Both the position numbers and the translations under genes were made by a program. Of a stretch of 6,924 nucleotides of DNA, positions 1-5,847 are shown one piece after another; the stretch's first letter is position 1, and every line of letters starts with the position of its first letter. This stretch comes from Chloroflexota bacterium (lineage in GTDB: Bacteria; Chloroflexota; UBA6077; CF-72): the NCBI GenBank assembly GCA_019247135.1, contig JAFAPL010000201.1:1-6924 (forward strand), written 5' to 3'. The notes beneath the pieces are model-generated. The model was not told the origin of the DNA and did not search any database. It worked only from the letters and a program-made list of their open reading frames with translations.

Positions 1-1
1 C

Positions 2-127
2 ATGATGCCGTGTTATCAAACAGTGCTCGGCGATTCGACGTCGGCGCAAACGTTGATCGACACGCCCCGTGCACAGCGCGCTCGCGCCTATCAGGAATTT
101 CCCGAGCTGCACGTCGATGGCTACTAG
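2..127 (+). CDS. 3' end of an unknown frame, open at the left edge
   Basis: A plus-strand frame is open from the window edge and closes with TAG at 125-127, giving 41 visible codons ending in FPELHVDGY. An ATG lies at position 2, but the frame may continue upstream of the window, so the true start is unknown. Third codon positions are moderately G/C-rich, as expected for coding sequence here. I do not recognise a family. The next candidate start, ATG at 130, begins only two bases after this stop, so the two could be co-transcribed. It could equally be a chance frame. Confidence 0.25.
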   Translation: MMPCYQTVLGDSTSAQTLIDTPRAQRARAYQEFPELHVDGY

Positions 128-129
128 GC

Positions 130-705
130 ATGCGTGACGGGCGTGCCGTCTGTTACTTGCTGCCCTAGCGGGAATGTCCGTGCCGCTGTGCATCGCGTGT
201 TCGGTGAATAAACAGACTTCGACAAGTGTGACGTGGGATTTGAGCCAGAGCCACGCCAAAGCGGACGTCAACTGGCCGCCGGGCGTGGACTTACACGATC
301 CAGAACGCAAACGTATCCATCCGCTTGCCTGGTGAACGTGTGCTCGAGGCCCAGGACGTGACCCTGACGATGTGGAGCGTGGTCGATCCCAGCCAGATCG
401 AGGTCCTGACGGTCAAATATCCACCTACCACATTCGAAGACACGTATGCGCACACACGGCAACTCGCCCGCGACTGGCAGGTCAATCCCGCCAGCCTGGA
501 AGAATCGCGTCAGCACATTCTCGACAATCCGCAACAGGGCAAAGCGGACAGCCTTTTGCAAACGTTCCCGACTGCCGGAGGTGAGCGGCTGTCGGTCGAC
601 GGGCCGGCGCCCTACATCCGGATTCCGGACTCGTTCAAGGACGATGGGCCATTCATCGTCGACTTCGAGTTGGACTGGCTGCCTGGGCCACAGCCATCGC
701 GCTGA
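130..705 (+). pseudogene. Putative exported protein or lipoprotein, frameshifted
   Basis: Three consecutive frames read as one protein of about 190 residues. It would start at ATG 130 (MRDGRAVCYLL), move near 155-160 into the frame coding AALAGMSVPLCIACSVNKQT, and move again near 283 into the long clean frame that contains TYTIQNANVSIRLPGERV and ends with TGA at 703-705. The N-terminus looks like a signal peptide: a short charged segment, a hydrophobic core, then a cysteine in LCIAC. The lipobox is poor because position -3 is Cys, so ordinary signal peptidase cleavage is an alternative. The mature part is hydrophilic and mixed alpha/beta in appearance, ending FIVDFELDWLPGPQPSR. I do not recognise the family. 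The part from about 244 to 705 is the best supported; a TTG at 325 could serve as a start only if the upstream part is ignored. Each shift is explained by a single-base change. Confidence 0.5.
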
Positions 706-784
706 GTTGCGCATTTCGGCGAAGCGACCGCGCGCCAGCACCTCGAGCGCTGATGAGGCATGGAAAACAGGAAATCGGTCGGTA

Positions 785-1027
785 TCAGCGTCGGGTTTCA
801 TTGGCGAGGGTGGTGCTGAAAGGACGGCCTGAGGGCGCCCGGCATCCCGACCCTGCGAGAAACCATCCGGTCAGCAGCGATCCACCTCGCGCACCGGGAA
901 GTGCAGCCGAGACGGGCTCGTCGACGGACGTCAGGTACAGGAGCGCACAGCCTGCGTTGATCCGCATCCCGATCGCGAAAATGATCGTCACAAGCACCGG
1001 AAATCCCTTGGTCGACGCCGGATCGAG
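785..1027 (-). pseudogene. Fragment of a membrane protein
   Basis: Read on the minus strand, a frame opens after a TAG at 1028-1030 and runs to a TGA ending at 785, about 80 residues. Its first half, starting LDPASTKGFPVLVTIIFAIG and followed by MRINAGCALLYL, is a convincing transmembrane helix with good codon use. A second moderately hydrophobic stretch, SLLTGWFLAG, follows. There is no ATG before the helix (only a GTG at 997 inside it), so this is probably an internal or shifted fragment. A different minus-strand frame just upstream (about 1031-1240, containing WSTVGECPFGLDAPIEQIIH) may be its displaced N-terminal part, but I cannot confirm that. The family is not recognised. The tail after about 850 loses protein-like character. 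Confidence 0.35.
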
Positions 1028-1239
1028 CTAATTTCGTACCGGTGTATGATTTGCTCAATCGGGGCGTCTAACCCGAACGGGCACTCGCCGACAGTGGACC
1101 AGTCGCTGCACGGGATCCGCTCCTCCGGCGTACCGTCGCGAATCCCAGTTGTTGGTGCGTGCCACCGACGCTGTTGGTGCACGCCATTTCTCCTTCTAGG
1201 CCCCGACGGAGCCGTAACTGTGGGCGTCAGGCCAGAGTA

Positions 1240-1694
1240 GCGGCGCTCGAGCTCGAGATCTCCGCCGTCCGCCACGAGCTCGCCGGCGCCGGGCCGTCCA
1301 GTCGCTGACGACGAATCGCTTGCTGCAAACGACATGCAGCGCGAGCTCGCGCTGTGGTTGAAGTCAGCACGCGAGCCAGCCTGCGATTGACGGTTATTGC
1401 GTGGGTTGGCGGAGTCTCGGTCGTCTTGTCAGACCACGTTTTGGCGATTGGAATCGGCTCGTGTTTGAGGTCAACCGCGAAGGCGATCGCCTCCGTGCCC
1501 GCGTCAGCGTGTTGCTGCGCGAGATCTCCAGGTCGAGCGAAGCCGGTTGAGAACGAAACGCTCTCACGCCTCGAGTGTCTGCGGCGACGGTCTCGGGACC
1601 AGACGCGGAATCGTTCTGCCTGCGTGTTCACGCCGATGGCGATTCCGTGTACCAGGCCCTGGATGAGGACTGTGTTGAACTAGGGGCAAAGTAG
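1240..1694 (+). pseudogene. Broken plus-strand coding region of unknown function
   Basis: Coding character moves through three plus frames. At 1240-1305 there is a helical segment containing AALELEISAVRHELAGAG. From 1301 to about 1380 the next frame reads VADDESLAANDMQRELALWL. From 1371 to 1694 the third frame contains DWNRLVFEVNREGDRLRARV and ends DSVYQALDEDCVELGAK before TAG at 1692-1694. The last segment has one in-frame TGA at 1548-1550, with protein-like sequence on both sides. The amphipathic, charge-rich start suggests a coiled coil. I do not recognise the family, and I did not find a convincing start codon. It is either a pseudogene or a gene hit by sequence errors. It converges on the ABM-type gene. 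The alternative plus frame 1354-1683 and the minus frame 1227-1631 are less protein-like. Confidence 0.35.
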
Positions 1695-1722
1695 CAGCGC
1701 AGATAGCGTCGTCCTGTGATGT

Positions 1723-2007
1723 CTACTCCGCGAGCGACTCGTAGATCTCAGGAGGATCCAGCTGCGTGCCGAGAGCGCTGAGCCTGGCCATGGGACCAGC
1801 CAGCGCCTCATTGCGCGAGAACCTGGCGTGCTCCGCGCTGTCCCAGGTGGTCACGGTTATCGTTGTGCCGGCCGCACGATCTCCAGCATTCACGTAGCTC
1901 TGACACCCGGGTAGCGCCCGGATGGCCGCGGCAATCTCCGGCAATATCGCGGGCAGTTCATCGAACTTGGCGGGGTCCAAGCGGCCCCGTGTTACACGGA
2001 CGAACAT
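1723..2007 (-). CDS. ABM-type dimeric alpha/beta-barrel protein
   Basis: An unbroken 94-residue minus-strand gene. It opens MFVRVTRGRLDPAKFDELPA, has a central GCQSYVNAGD and then TTITVTTWDSAEHARFSRNE. The size and order (beta strand, helix of about 20 residues, GCQSY strand, a second strand leading into TTWDS, helix) match the antibiotic biosynthesis monooxygenase / YgiN-like ferredoxin-fold family. These are small cytosolic proteins that dimerise. Some members oxidise quinols or polyketide aromatics without cofactor, and many have no known substrate. No catalytic residue can be assigned here, so a specific enzyme name is not justified. Start ATG at 2005-2007 is supported by an AAGGGGA ribosome binding site eight bases upstream. 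It stands alone: the nearest gene on the same strand starts about 640 bases upstream. Confidence 0.75.
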   Translation of the reverse strand: MFVRVTRGRLDPAKFDELPAILPEIAAAIRALPGCQSYVNAGDRAAGTTITVTTWDSAEHARFSRNEALAGPMARLSALGTQLDPPEIYESLAE

Positions 2008-2015
2008 TGCTGTCT

Positions 2016-2022
2016 TCCCCTT
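2016..2022 (-). promoter_or_regulatory. Ribosome binding site of the ABM-type gene
   Basis: The minus strand reads AAGGGGA, eight bases before ATG 2005-2007. It fixes the start of the 94-aa protein. Confidence 0.6.
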
Positions 2023-2301
2023 TCGAAGATGTGAACAGTCACGCCCAACGTACTCGTTATTGTTCCTGGTGAGATAAGCAGTCGTGTCAGCTTGTGTTGT
2101 CTGTCAACTCGCCGTGTTGGGTTGTAAAAGTACGAGAGCACGCAGCTCGTTGTAGAGGACACCCCACCGATAATGCAATGCCAAAGTTCTTGGCAGCTTC
2201 ATACTCGGCGGCGAGTCCGAACAACGATGTGTCGAACTAAGTGCACCGTCCCATAAGTTGCGATACCTGTCGGGTTGCGTGAGGGTGTTCGGATTCTTCG
2301 A
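2023..2301. other. Intergenic region without a recognisable gene
   Basis: About 280 bases with no protein-like frame on either strand and lower G+C than its surroundings. It holds a small inverted repeat (TGCCAA at 2179-2184 and TTGGCA at 2190-2195, loop of five) without a following T-run. It also holds a perfect TTGACA on the minus strand at 2102-2107, upstream of the ABM-type gene, but no good -10 box lies at the right distance. No RNA gene is recognised. Confidence 0.5.
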
Positions 2302-2652
2302 TCATGACCAGTCGTCGGCCCAGGCGCCCAACTCGTGATTCATAGTCTCGGCGAGTTTCTCCAGCGTGCCTTCGAAGGGCAGTGGCTCCCAAGGTTTACG
2401 ACGATAGAGCGACAAGCCATACGCATTGACGCCGAGCGGAGTGAGTCGGAACCGGGGATCGGCGCCGTACTCATCGGTGCGACCAACCACCAAGTGACTG
2501 CCACGGGCAGTCACGTTGAGGCCACGCGTCGCCTCGCCCGCGTCGAGCATGGTATGGAGCGTGGGAACGACCGTCGGGAGCCACGACACATCCGGACGAC
2601 GACGAGGAGGAGGAGCAGGCACGCGTCCAGTGTGCCAATCGTCCTGGAACAC
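2302..2652 (-). CDS. Hypothetical protein, 116 aa
   Basis: An unbroken minus-strand frame with good codon use and a strongly protein-like C-terminal half: HLVVGRTDEYGADPRFRLTP, then GLSLYRRKPWEPLPF, then a terminal helix ending MNHELGAWADDW. The first 30 residues are proline- and arginine-rich and contain PAPPPRRRPDVSWLP. I do not recognise a family and see no signal peptide or membrane segment. The start is doubtful: GTG at 2650-2652 has no ribosome binding site, and the frame stays open upstream to a TAG at 2674-2676 that contains the TA dinucleotide at the edge of the IS630-family element. The original promoter, and possibly a longer N-terminus, may therefore have been lost when the element inserted. 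Confidence 0.55.
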   Translation of the reverse strand: MFQDDWHTGRVPAPPPRRRPDVSWLPTVVPTLHTMLDAGEATRGLNVTARGSHLVVGRTDEYGADPRFRLTPLGVNAYGLSLYRRKPWEPLPFEGTLEKLAETMNHELGAWADDWS

Positions 2653-2676
2653 CGCAATTGTGTTGACGGGGGACTA

Positions 2677-2695
2677 CCGGGCGAGCCATGCGGCC
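2677..2695 (+). repeat. Left terminal inverted repeat of the IS630-family element
   Basis: CCGGGCGAGCCATGCGGCC, directly inside TA 2675-2676. With one gap it matches the inverted right end at 14 of 20 positions (shared CCGGG, C, G, CA, GC, GCC). The missing base may be another single-base deletion like those in the genes. Confidence 0.5.
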
Positions 2696-2712
2696 GGATA
2701 GCGTCCACACGA

Positions 2713-2718
2713 GGAGGT
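2713..2718 (+). promoter_or_regulatory. Ribosome binding site of the IS630-family transposase
   Basis: GGAGGT seven bases before ATG 2726. It selects this start over the upstream non-ATG codons in the same frame. Confidence 0.7.
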
Positions 2719-2725
2719 GGTCGCG

Positions 2726-3862
2726 ATGGTTCGACCCGCCGAGTTGATCGTGTTGAACGCCAACCAGAAACAGAAGCTGACCAGTTGGGCTCGCGCGGCA
2801 ACAACGCCACAGCGCTTGGCACGCCGCGCGCGCATCATTTGGGCAGTGCCGCCGGACTCGGTAACGGCGGCTAGCGCGGCAGGAACGGATGAGTCGGACA
2901 ACTGTGCAGCGTTGGCGTGCTCGCTTCGTGGCTGGCGGGTGTGACGGACTACAGGATCGACGCCGCCGCGGTCGGCCGCACGTCCTCGCACAAACGACGC
3001 GCGCCCTGGTGGTGGCCTTGGCATGTGAACGACCAGCCGACCGCGGCGTTCCGCTGAGCCGCTATAGCTTGAGCGAACTCGCGGCTGAAGCAGCCAGCGT
3101 GCTGGGCACTGAGATCGGTCCATCGCGCAGCAGCATCTGGCGTTGGCTGATGCACGACGCCTTACGTCCATGGCGCCACCATTGCTGGATCTTTCCGCGC
3201 GACCCGCACTTCCTGGAGTTGGCCGGACCGGTGCTGGACCTGTACGCCTGCCGCTGGCAGGGCCAGCCGCTGTGGGCCGACGAGTACGTGCTCAGTGCCG
3301 ATGGGAAGACCAGCATCCAGGCGCGCCGTCGACTGCAGCCGACGTTGCCACCCGGCGTCATCAAGCCGCACGCGTCGAGCATGACTATGAGCGTCAGGGG
3401 GCGCTGCAGTACCTGGCGGCGTGGGACGTCCATCGCGCAATCGTCTGCGGTCGGTGTGAGCCCAAGACCGGCAAAGCCGCCTTTGGTCGGCTCGTCGACC
3501 AGGTCATGGACCAGGAGCCGTACCGTTCGGCGCGTCGCGTATTCTGGACCGTCGACAACGGCTCATCACACCAAGGTGAACGTGCCGCCGAAGAACTCCG
3601 CGCAAGACATCCCCGTATCGTTGTCGTGCACACGCCCGTGCACGCAAGTTGGCTCAATCAGATCGAGCAATACTTCTCAATCGTCCAGCGCAAGGTTCTG
3701 ACGCCCAACGACTGCATGAGCCTAAAGCAACTGGAGAAGCGCATTATCGCCTTCGCTGAGCGCTACTCCTCACTCGGCAAACCGTTCGCCTGGACGTTCA
3801 CCCGCCAGGAACTGGAGCGCGCCTACGTGGACCGGCGCTCCACCTCGAGTCCACGCCATTGA
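2726..3862 (+). pseudogene. IS630-family DDE transposase, two frameshifts
   Basis: Cut-and-paste transposase that would bind the element ends and insert at TA. It covers 1137 bases, about 378 residues, a normal IS630 length. Order: an N-terminal start MVRPAELIVLNANQKQKL; a helix-turn-helix at MSRTTVQRWRARF followed by the linker DRRRRGRP; and an RNase H-like catalytic core. Visible catalytic acids are Asp in LSADGKTSIQ (codon 3300-3302), Asp in TVDNGSSHQG (3554-3556) and Glu in LNQIEQYFSIVQRKV (3665-3667). Frame changes occur near 2870-2889 (just before the helix-turn-helix) and near 3366-3370 (PH to RVEHDYERQGALQYL). They cancel, so the total length is a multiple of three and the C-terminus is normal. 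No slippery heptamer is seen at either point, so these look like indels, not programmed frameshifting. As written the protein cannot be made in one piece. Confidence 0.9.
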
Positions 3863-3866
3863 CCAT

Positions 3867-3886
3867 GGCTGCTTGACCGGCCCCGG
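3867..3886 (-). repeat. Right terminal inverted repeat of the IS630-family element
   Basis: Read inward on the minus strand: CCGGGGCCGGTCAAGCAGCC, directly inside TA 3887-3888. It pairs with the left end at 2677-2695 as described there. Confidence 0.5.
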
Positions 3887-3890
3887 TATT

Positions 3891-4575
3891 TCAGGGACGG
3901 TGCTTCGCCAGATCAGTGCGCCCACGTAAGACGCGTGGCTGCACATGATCGACTGCGATGTCAGTCCTGTCCAGAAAGAACGACCCACACCAAGCGTACC
4001 TCCCGCGCTGCTGTCTGAGCAGGATCGCCATCCTGCTCGTGAGCAGCGGGTGCTGACGCAGCCGTTGGGACCAGTACACGAGGTCCGCGTTGAATGGACT
4101 GGCGGTGTCGCGCACCTTCACATGGCGCTGGATGGGTGTATCGGCATGGTGCACCAGGCGCAGGCCGTCTGGAGCGGAGAATTCAGACGACCCGACGCAC
4201 TTCGGCGCCAGTACTTGTTGAACACCCATCTTCGGCTTTTATGGCGGTGGCGGCGACCAGCCCAGTGCTGGAGCGTGCTCATCAGATGGTAGTCGCATGA
4301 GGCGAAGACCTTCTTGGCGACGACGGTGCGGTAGTACGCTGCCCAACCTCGAATGATCGGGTTGAGCGCGATCAGCAGGGCCGTCTGGGAGGCAGCCTTG
4401 TGACCACACACGACCGCGCGCAGCGCCTGATGATGACACTTGACGGCATCGGCACTGGGTCTGATGAGCAGCTTGGACGAGCGAGGCAACCGTCCGTCGC
4501 GTCCGGGTCGGGTTTTACCGATCGGATAGTGACGGATCGAGAAGCCAAGGAAGTCGAACCTACCTGCCCGTCGAT
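3891..4575 (-). pseudogene. Group II intron-encoded protein, C-terminal fragment (maturase + HNH)
   Basis: Only the end of a group II intron reverse transcriptase/maturase is present. The minus strand begins at the end of the RT/thumb region with RFDFLGFSIRHYPIGK (first codon 4559-4561). It continues through SSKLLIRPSADAVKCH into the maturase-specific X domain (LNPIIRGWAAYYRTVVAKK, then KSRRWVFNKYW). Near 4185-4205 the frame changes and runs on as DTPIQRHVKVRD, NADLVYWSQRLRQHP and an HNH-type endonuclease region with CGSFFLDRTDIAVDHVQPR, ending with TGA at 3891-3893. The catalytic RT domain (YADD motif) and the intron RNA domains are absent, so neither splicing nor mobility is possible. In the HNH zinc motif the expected first Cys appears as Tyr (GRYAWCG). 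The C-terminal part of the HNH domain is cut off next to the IS630-family element. At its 5' side the fragment is fused to Tn3 tnpA on the same strand. Confidence 0.85.
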
Positions 4576-5694
4576 GGAGCGGCGCATCGCCTGATGCAGC
4601 TTGCGGCGGTAGCCAGGCCCAGTTGCCTTGTATTCCTTGACCAGCTCGTGCAACACGTGCTCGCCGCCGACGGCGGGGAAGACGACGTCACGCACGATGC
4701 CGTCGGGCCGCTCGAGCGAGGCCTCGGCGACGCGGAACAGCAGGCCGGTCTTGCCCGCAACACAGCGGAAGTCCGCCAGCAGCTCCTGCTACACCCTATG
4801 CTCGGCAGTGGTGTCGATCCGCTCAAAGGTCTGGACGAGCGTCTCGACCGGTTGTCGGTCAGCTCGCCTGAACGGAGGGTCGCCCAGGCACCGAGCAGGG
4901 TTGCCCGCACCGGAGCCGGGTGCCGGCGCAGCTCACAGGGTTCTTCCACCTGCACCCGCTGGTGGTACGCCTGGCGCGTGTTCGGCGCGACGCCAGCGAA
5001 CAGGTCCGACGGCAGCCCGAGCGCACGCAGCTGCCGCAACTTGGCGACTTCGGCTAGCAGACTCTCAAACCCGGCGGGACCGGGATCCGTCTTCAGCTCG
5101 ATCAGCGTCGCAGGCTCCTTGCTGGTGGCGGCAGGCCTCGCCGGCATCAGCAGACCATCCAGGGCCGCGACCGACTCTGCTGAGAGGCGCTCGTGCACGC
5201 GGCGACACAATTGCTCCTCATGCTTGGCCAGCGCCGAGCGGACCAGGCGGTCGAGACGGTCTGGGCTGGGTGGCTCCAGGTGCCGGTCACGACAGCGGTC
5301 GTACGCCGCTGCGCGGATACGGTCCAGAGCCCAGTCGTGCGGCAGCACGGCCTGCACGAGCCACTGGACCAGCTGCTCGGCATCCTGAACCGTCGTCTCA
5401 CAGAAGCCCAATGCGGCGCGAATCTGAGCGCGGTGGTACTTGATGGCGCGGCCACGCCAATCGTAGGCAACGTACGCCTCGGCCGGGACGCCGACCTGTT
5501 TGGCCAGATGGGCGACGACAGCAGCCGGCACCTGGTGCTTGGTACTGGGAAAGCGGCCTTCGTGACGGAAGAAGGCCAGCAACGCCGCGAATCCGAGGCG
5601 AGTAGGCCCCCGTTTTGTTGGCCAGCAGCATCAGCTCGTCGAATCCCAGGGTCCATTCGGCGACCAGCTCATCGGCTTCCCACAGACGCTTCAT
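4576..5694 (-). pseudogene. tnpA: Tn3-family transposase TnpA, N-terminal third
   Basis: Replicative transposase of the Tn3 family with an N-terminal DUF4158 region. Start ATG 5692-5694 has GGAGG eight bases upstream. The protein reads MKRLWEADELVAEW, GFDELMLLANKTGA, then after one extra base near 5604 TRLGFAALLAFFRHEGRFP. It continues clean for about 750 bases (KHQVPAAVVAHLAKQVGVPA; AYDWRGRAIKYHRAQIRAALG). A missing base near 4849-4853 moves it into PVETLVQTFERIDTTAEHRV. A TAG stop at 4789-4791 follows, then ELLADFRCVAGKTGLLFRVA and LVKEYKATGPGYRRKLHQAM. Resemblance to the family stops at about 4575, after MRRS, where intron-derived sequence begins. Roughly 373 of the usual 950-1000 residues remain. 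The catalytic DDE domain is absent, so it is dead. It is divergent from the tyrosine recombinase gene. Confidence 0.9.
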
Positions 5695-5702
5695 GCTCAA
5701 CC

Positions 5703-5707
5703 CCTCC
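5703..5707 (-). promoter_or_regulatory. Ribosome binding site of tnpA
   Basis: Minus strand GGAGG, eight bases before ATG 5692-5694. It decides this start over a TTG at 5713-5715. Confidence 0.65.
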
Positions 5708-5742
5708 GCAGACAAGACTCGGGCACCACGGCAGGAACAACC

Positions 5743-5789
5743 TGGCCGAGCTCACATGGCCGACGGCGATTGTGCAGGCCCAGTGGGCC
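5743..5789. repeat. Short repeats in the tnpA/recombinase intergenic region
   Basis: TGGCCGA occurs twice in direct orientation, at 5743-5749 and 5757-5763. A perfect small palindrome, GGCCCA-G-TGGGCC, lies at 5777-5789. Resolution sites of TnpI-type systems often combine a core palindrome with accessory direct repeats. Whether these copies are such accessory sites is only a guess, as short GC-rich repeats arise easily by chance. Confidence 0.35.
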
Positions 5790-5801
5790 AGTCGAGGCCT
5801 G

Positions 5802-5847
5802 GGGTGGCGAGTTTGACCGAAGAGTTGGACGGTTAAACTGGCCGCCC
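5802..5847. repeat. 46-bp imperfect palindrome; candidate recombination site or operator
   Basis: The left arm GGGTGGCGAGTTTGACCG (5802-5819) and the right arm CGGTTAAACTGGCCGCCC (5830-5847) are inverted copies, matching at 15 of 18 positions, separated by a 10-base spacer AAGAGTTGGA. The right arm ends on the base before the recombinase ATG. Two inverted arms around a short asymmetric spacer, next to a tyrosine recombinase gene and between it and tnpA, fit a core crossover site of a TnpI/Xer-like enzyme. There is no T-run, so it is not a typical terminator. Alternatives are an operator for autoregulation, or a Tn3-type terminal repeat starting with GGGG at 5801. Confidence 0.7.
5813..5839 (+). 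promoter_or_regulatory. Candidate promoter for a leaderless recombinase transcript
   Basis: TTGACC at 5813-5818 and TAAACT at 5834-5839 (TAnnnT-type -10) are 15 bases apart, slightly short. Transcription would begin at about 5846-5848, on or next to ATG 5848, which has no Shine-Dalgarno sequence. Both boxes lie inside the palindrome, so bound recombinase would repress its own gene. Confidence 0.35.

Larger units (their letters stand above)
2675..3888 (+). mobile_element. IS630-family insertion sequence
   Basis: An element of about 1.2 kb, the usual size for IS630, with one transposase gene spanning nearly all of it. Both sides end at TA (2675-2676 and 3887-3888). IS630 and Tc1/mariner elements insert at and duplicate TA. 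Immediately inside each TA is CCGGG, followed by an imperfect inverted repeat. The boundaries are inferred from this TA plus inverted-repeat pattern. The true end on the right could lie a few bases further out (to about 3905), where the resemblance of the neighbouring intron protein to its family stops. On the right the element adjoins the truncated HNH end of a group II intron protein; on the left it lies 22 bases from a hypothetical gene. Confidence 0.72.

Noticed and set aside
268..801. 177-codon minus-strand open frame
   Set aside because: It lies opposite the protein-like plus frame ending at 705, and its translation is arginine-rich without domain character, typical of an antisense shadow in GC-rich DNA.
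2102..2107. Perfect TTGACA upstream of the ABM-type gene as a -35 box
   Set aside because: No acceptable -10 hexamer lies 16-18 bases downstream on the minus strand.
2179..2195. Small hairpin as a terminator
   Set aside because: It has six-base arms with only moderate G+C and no following T-run; it is likely chance.
2870..3370. Programmed ribosomal frameshifting in the IS630-family transposase
   Set aside because: Neither frame-change region contains a slippery A- or G-type heptamer or an evident stimulatory hairpin, and comparable shifts occur in non-transposase genes of the window.
3891..4575. A functional group II intron with its RNA structure
   Set aside because: The fragment begins inside the reverse transcriptase coding region and ends inside the HNH domain. 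There is no room for domains I-IV upstream or V-VI downstream.
4594..5443. Long plus-strand open frames of 264 and 271 codons
   Set aside because: They are opposite the recognisable TnpA sequence and their translations are Ser/Arg/Ala-rich without motifs.
5801..5838. Tn3-family 38-bp terminal inverted repeat beginning GGGG
   Set aside because: The GGGG start is suggestive, but orientation would place tnpA outside the element, no partner repeat is in the window, and the symmetric palindrome explains the sequence better. It is kept only as an alternative.
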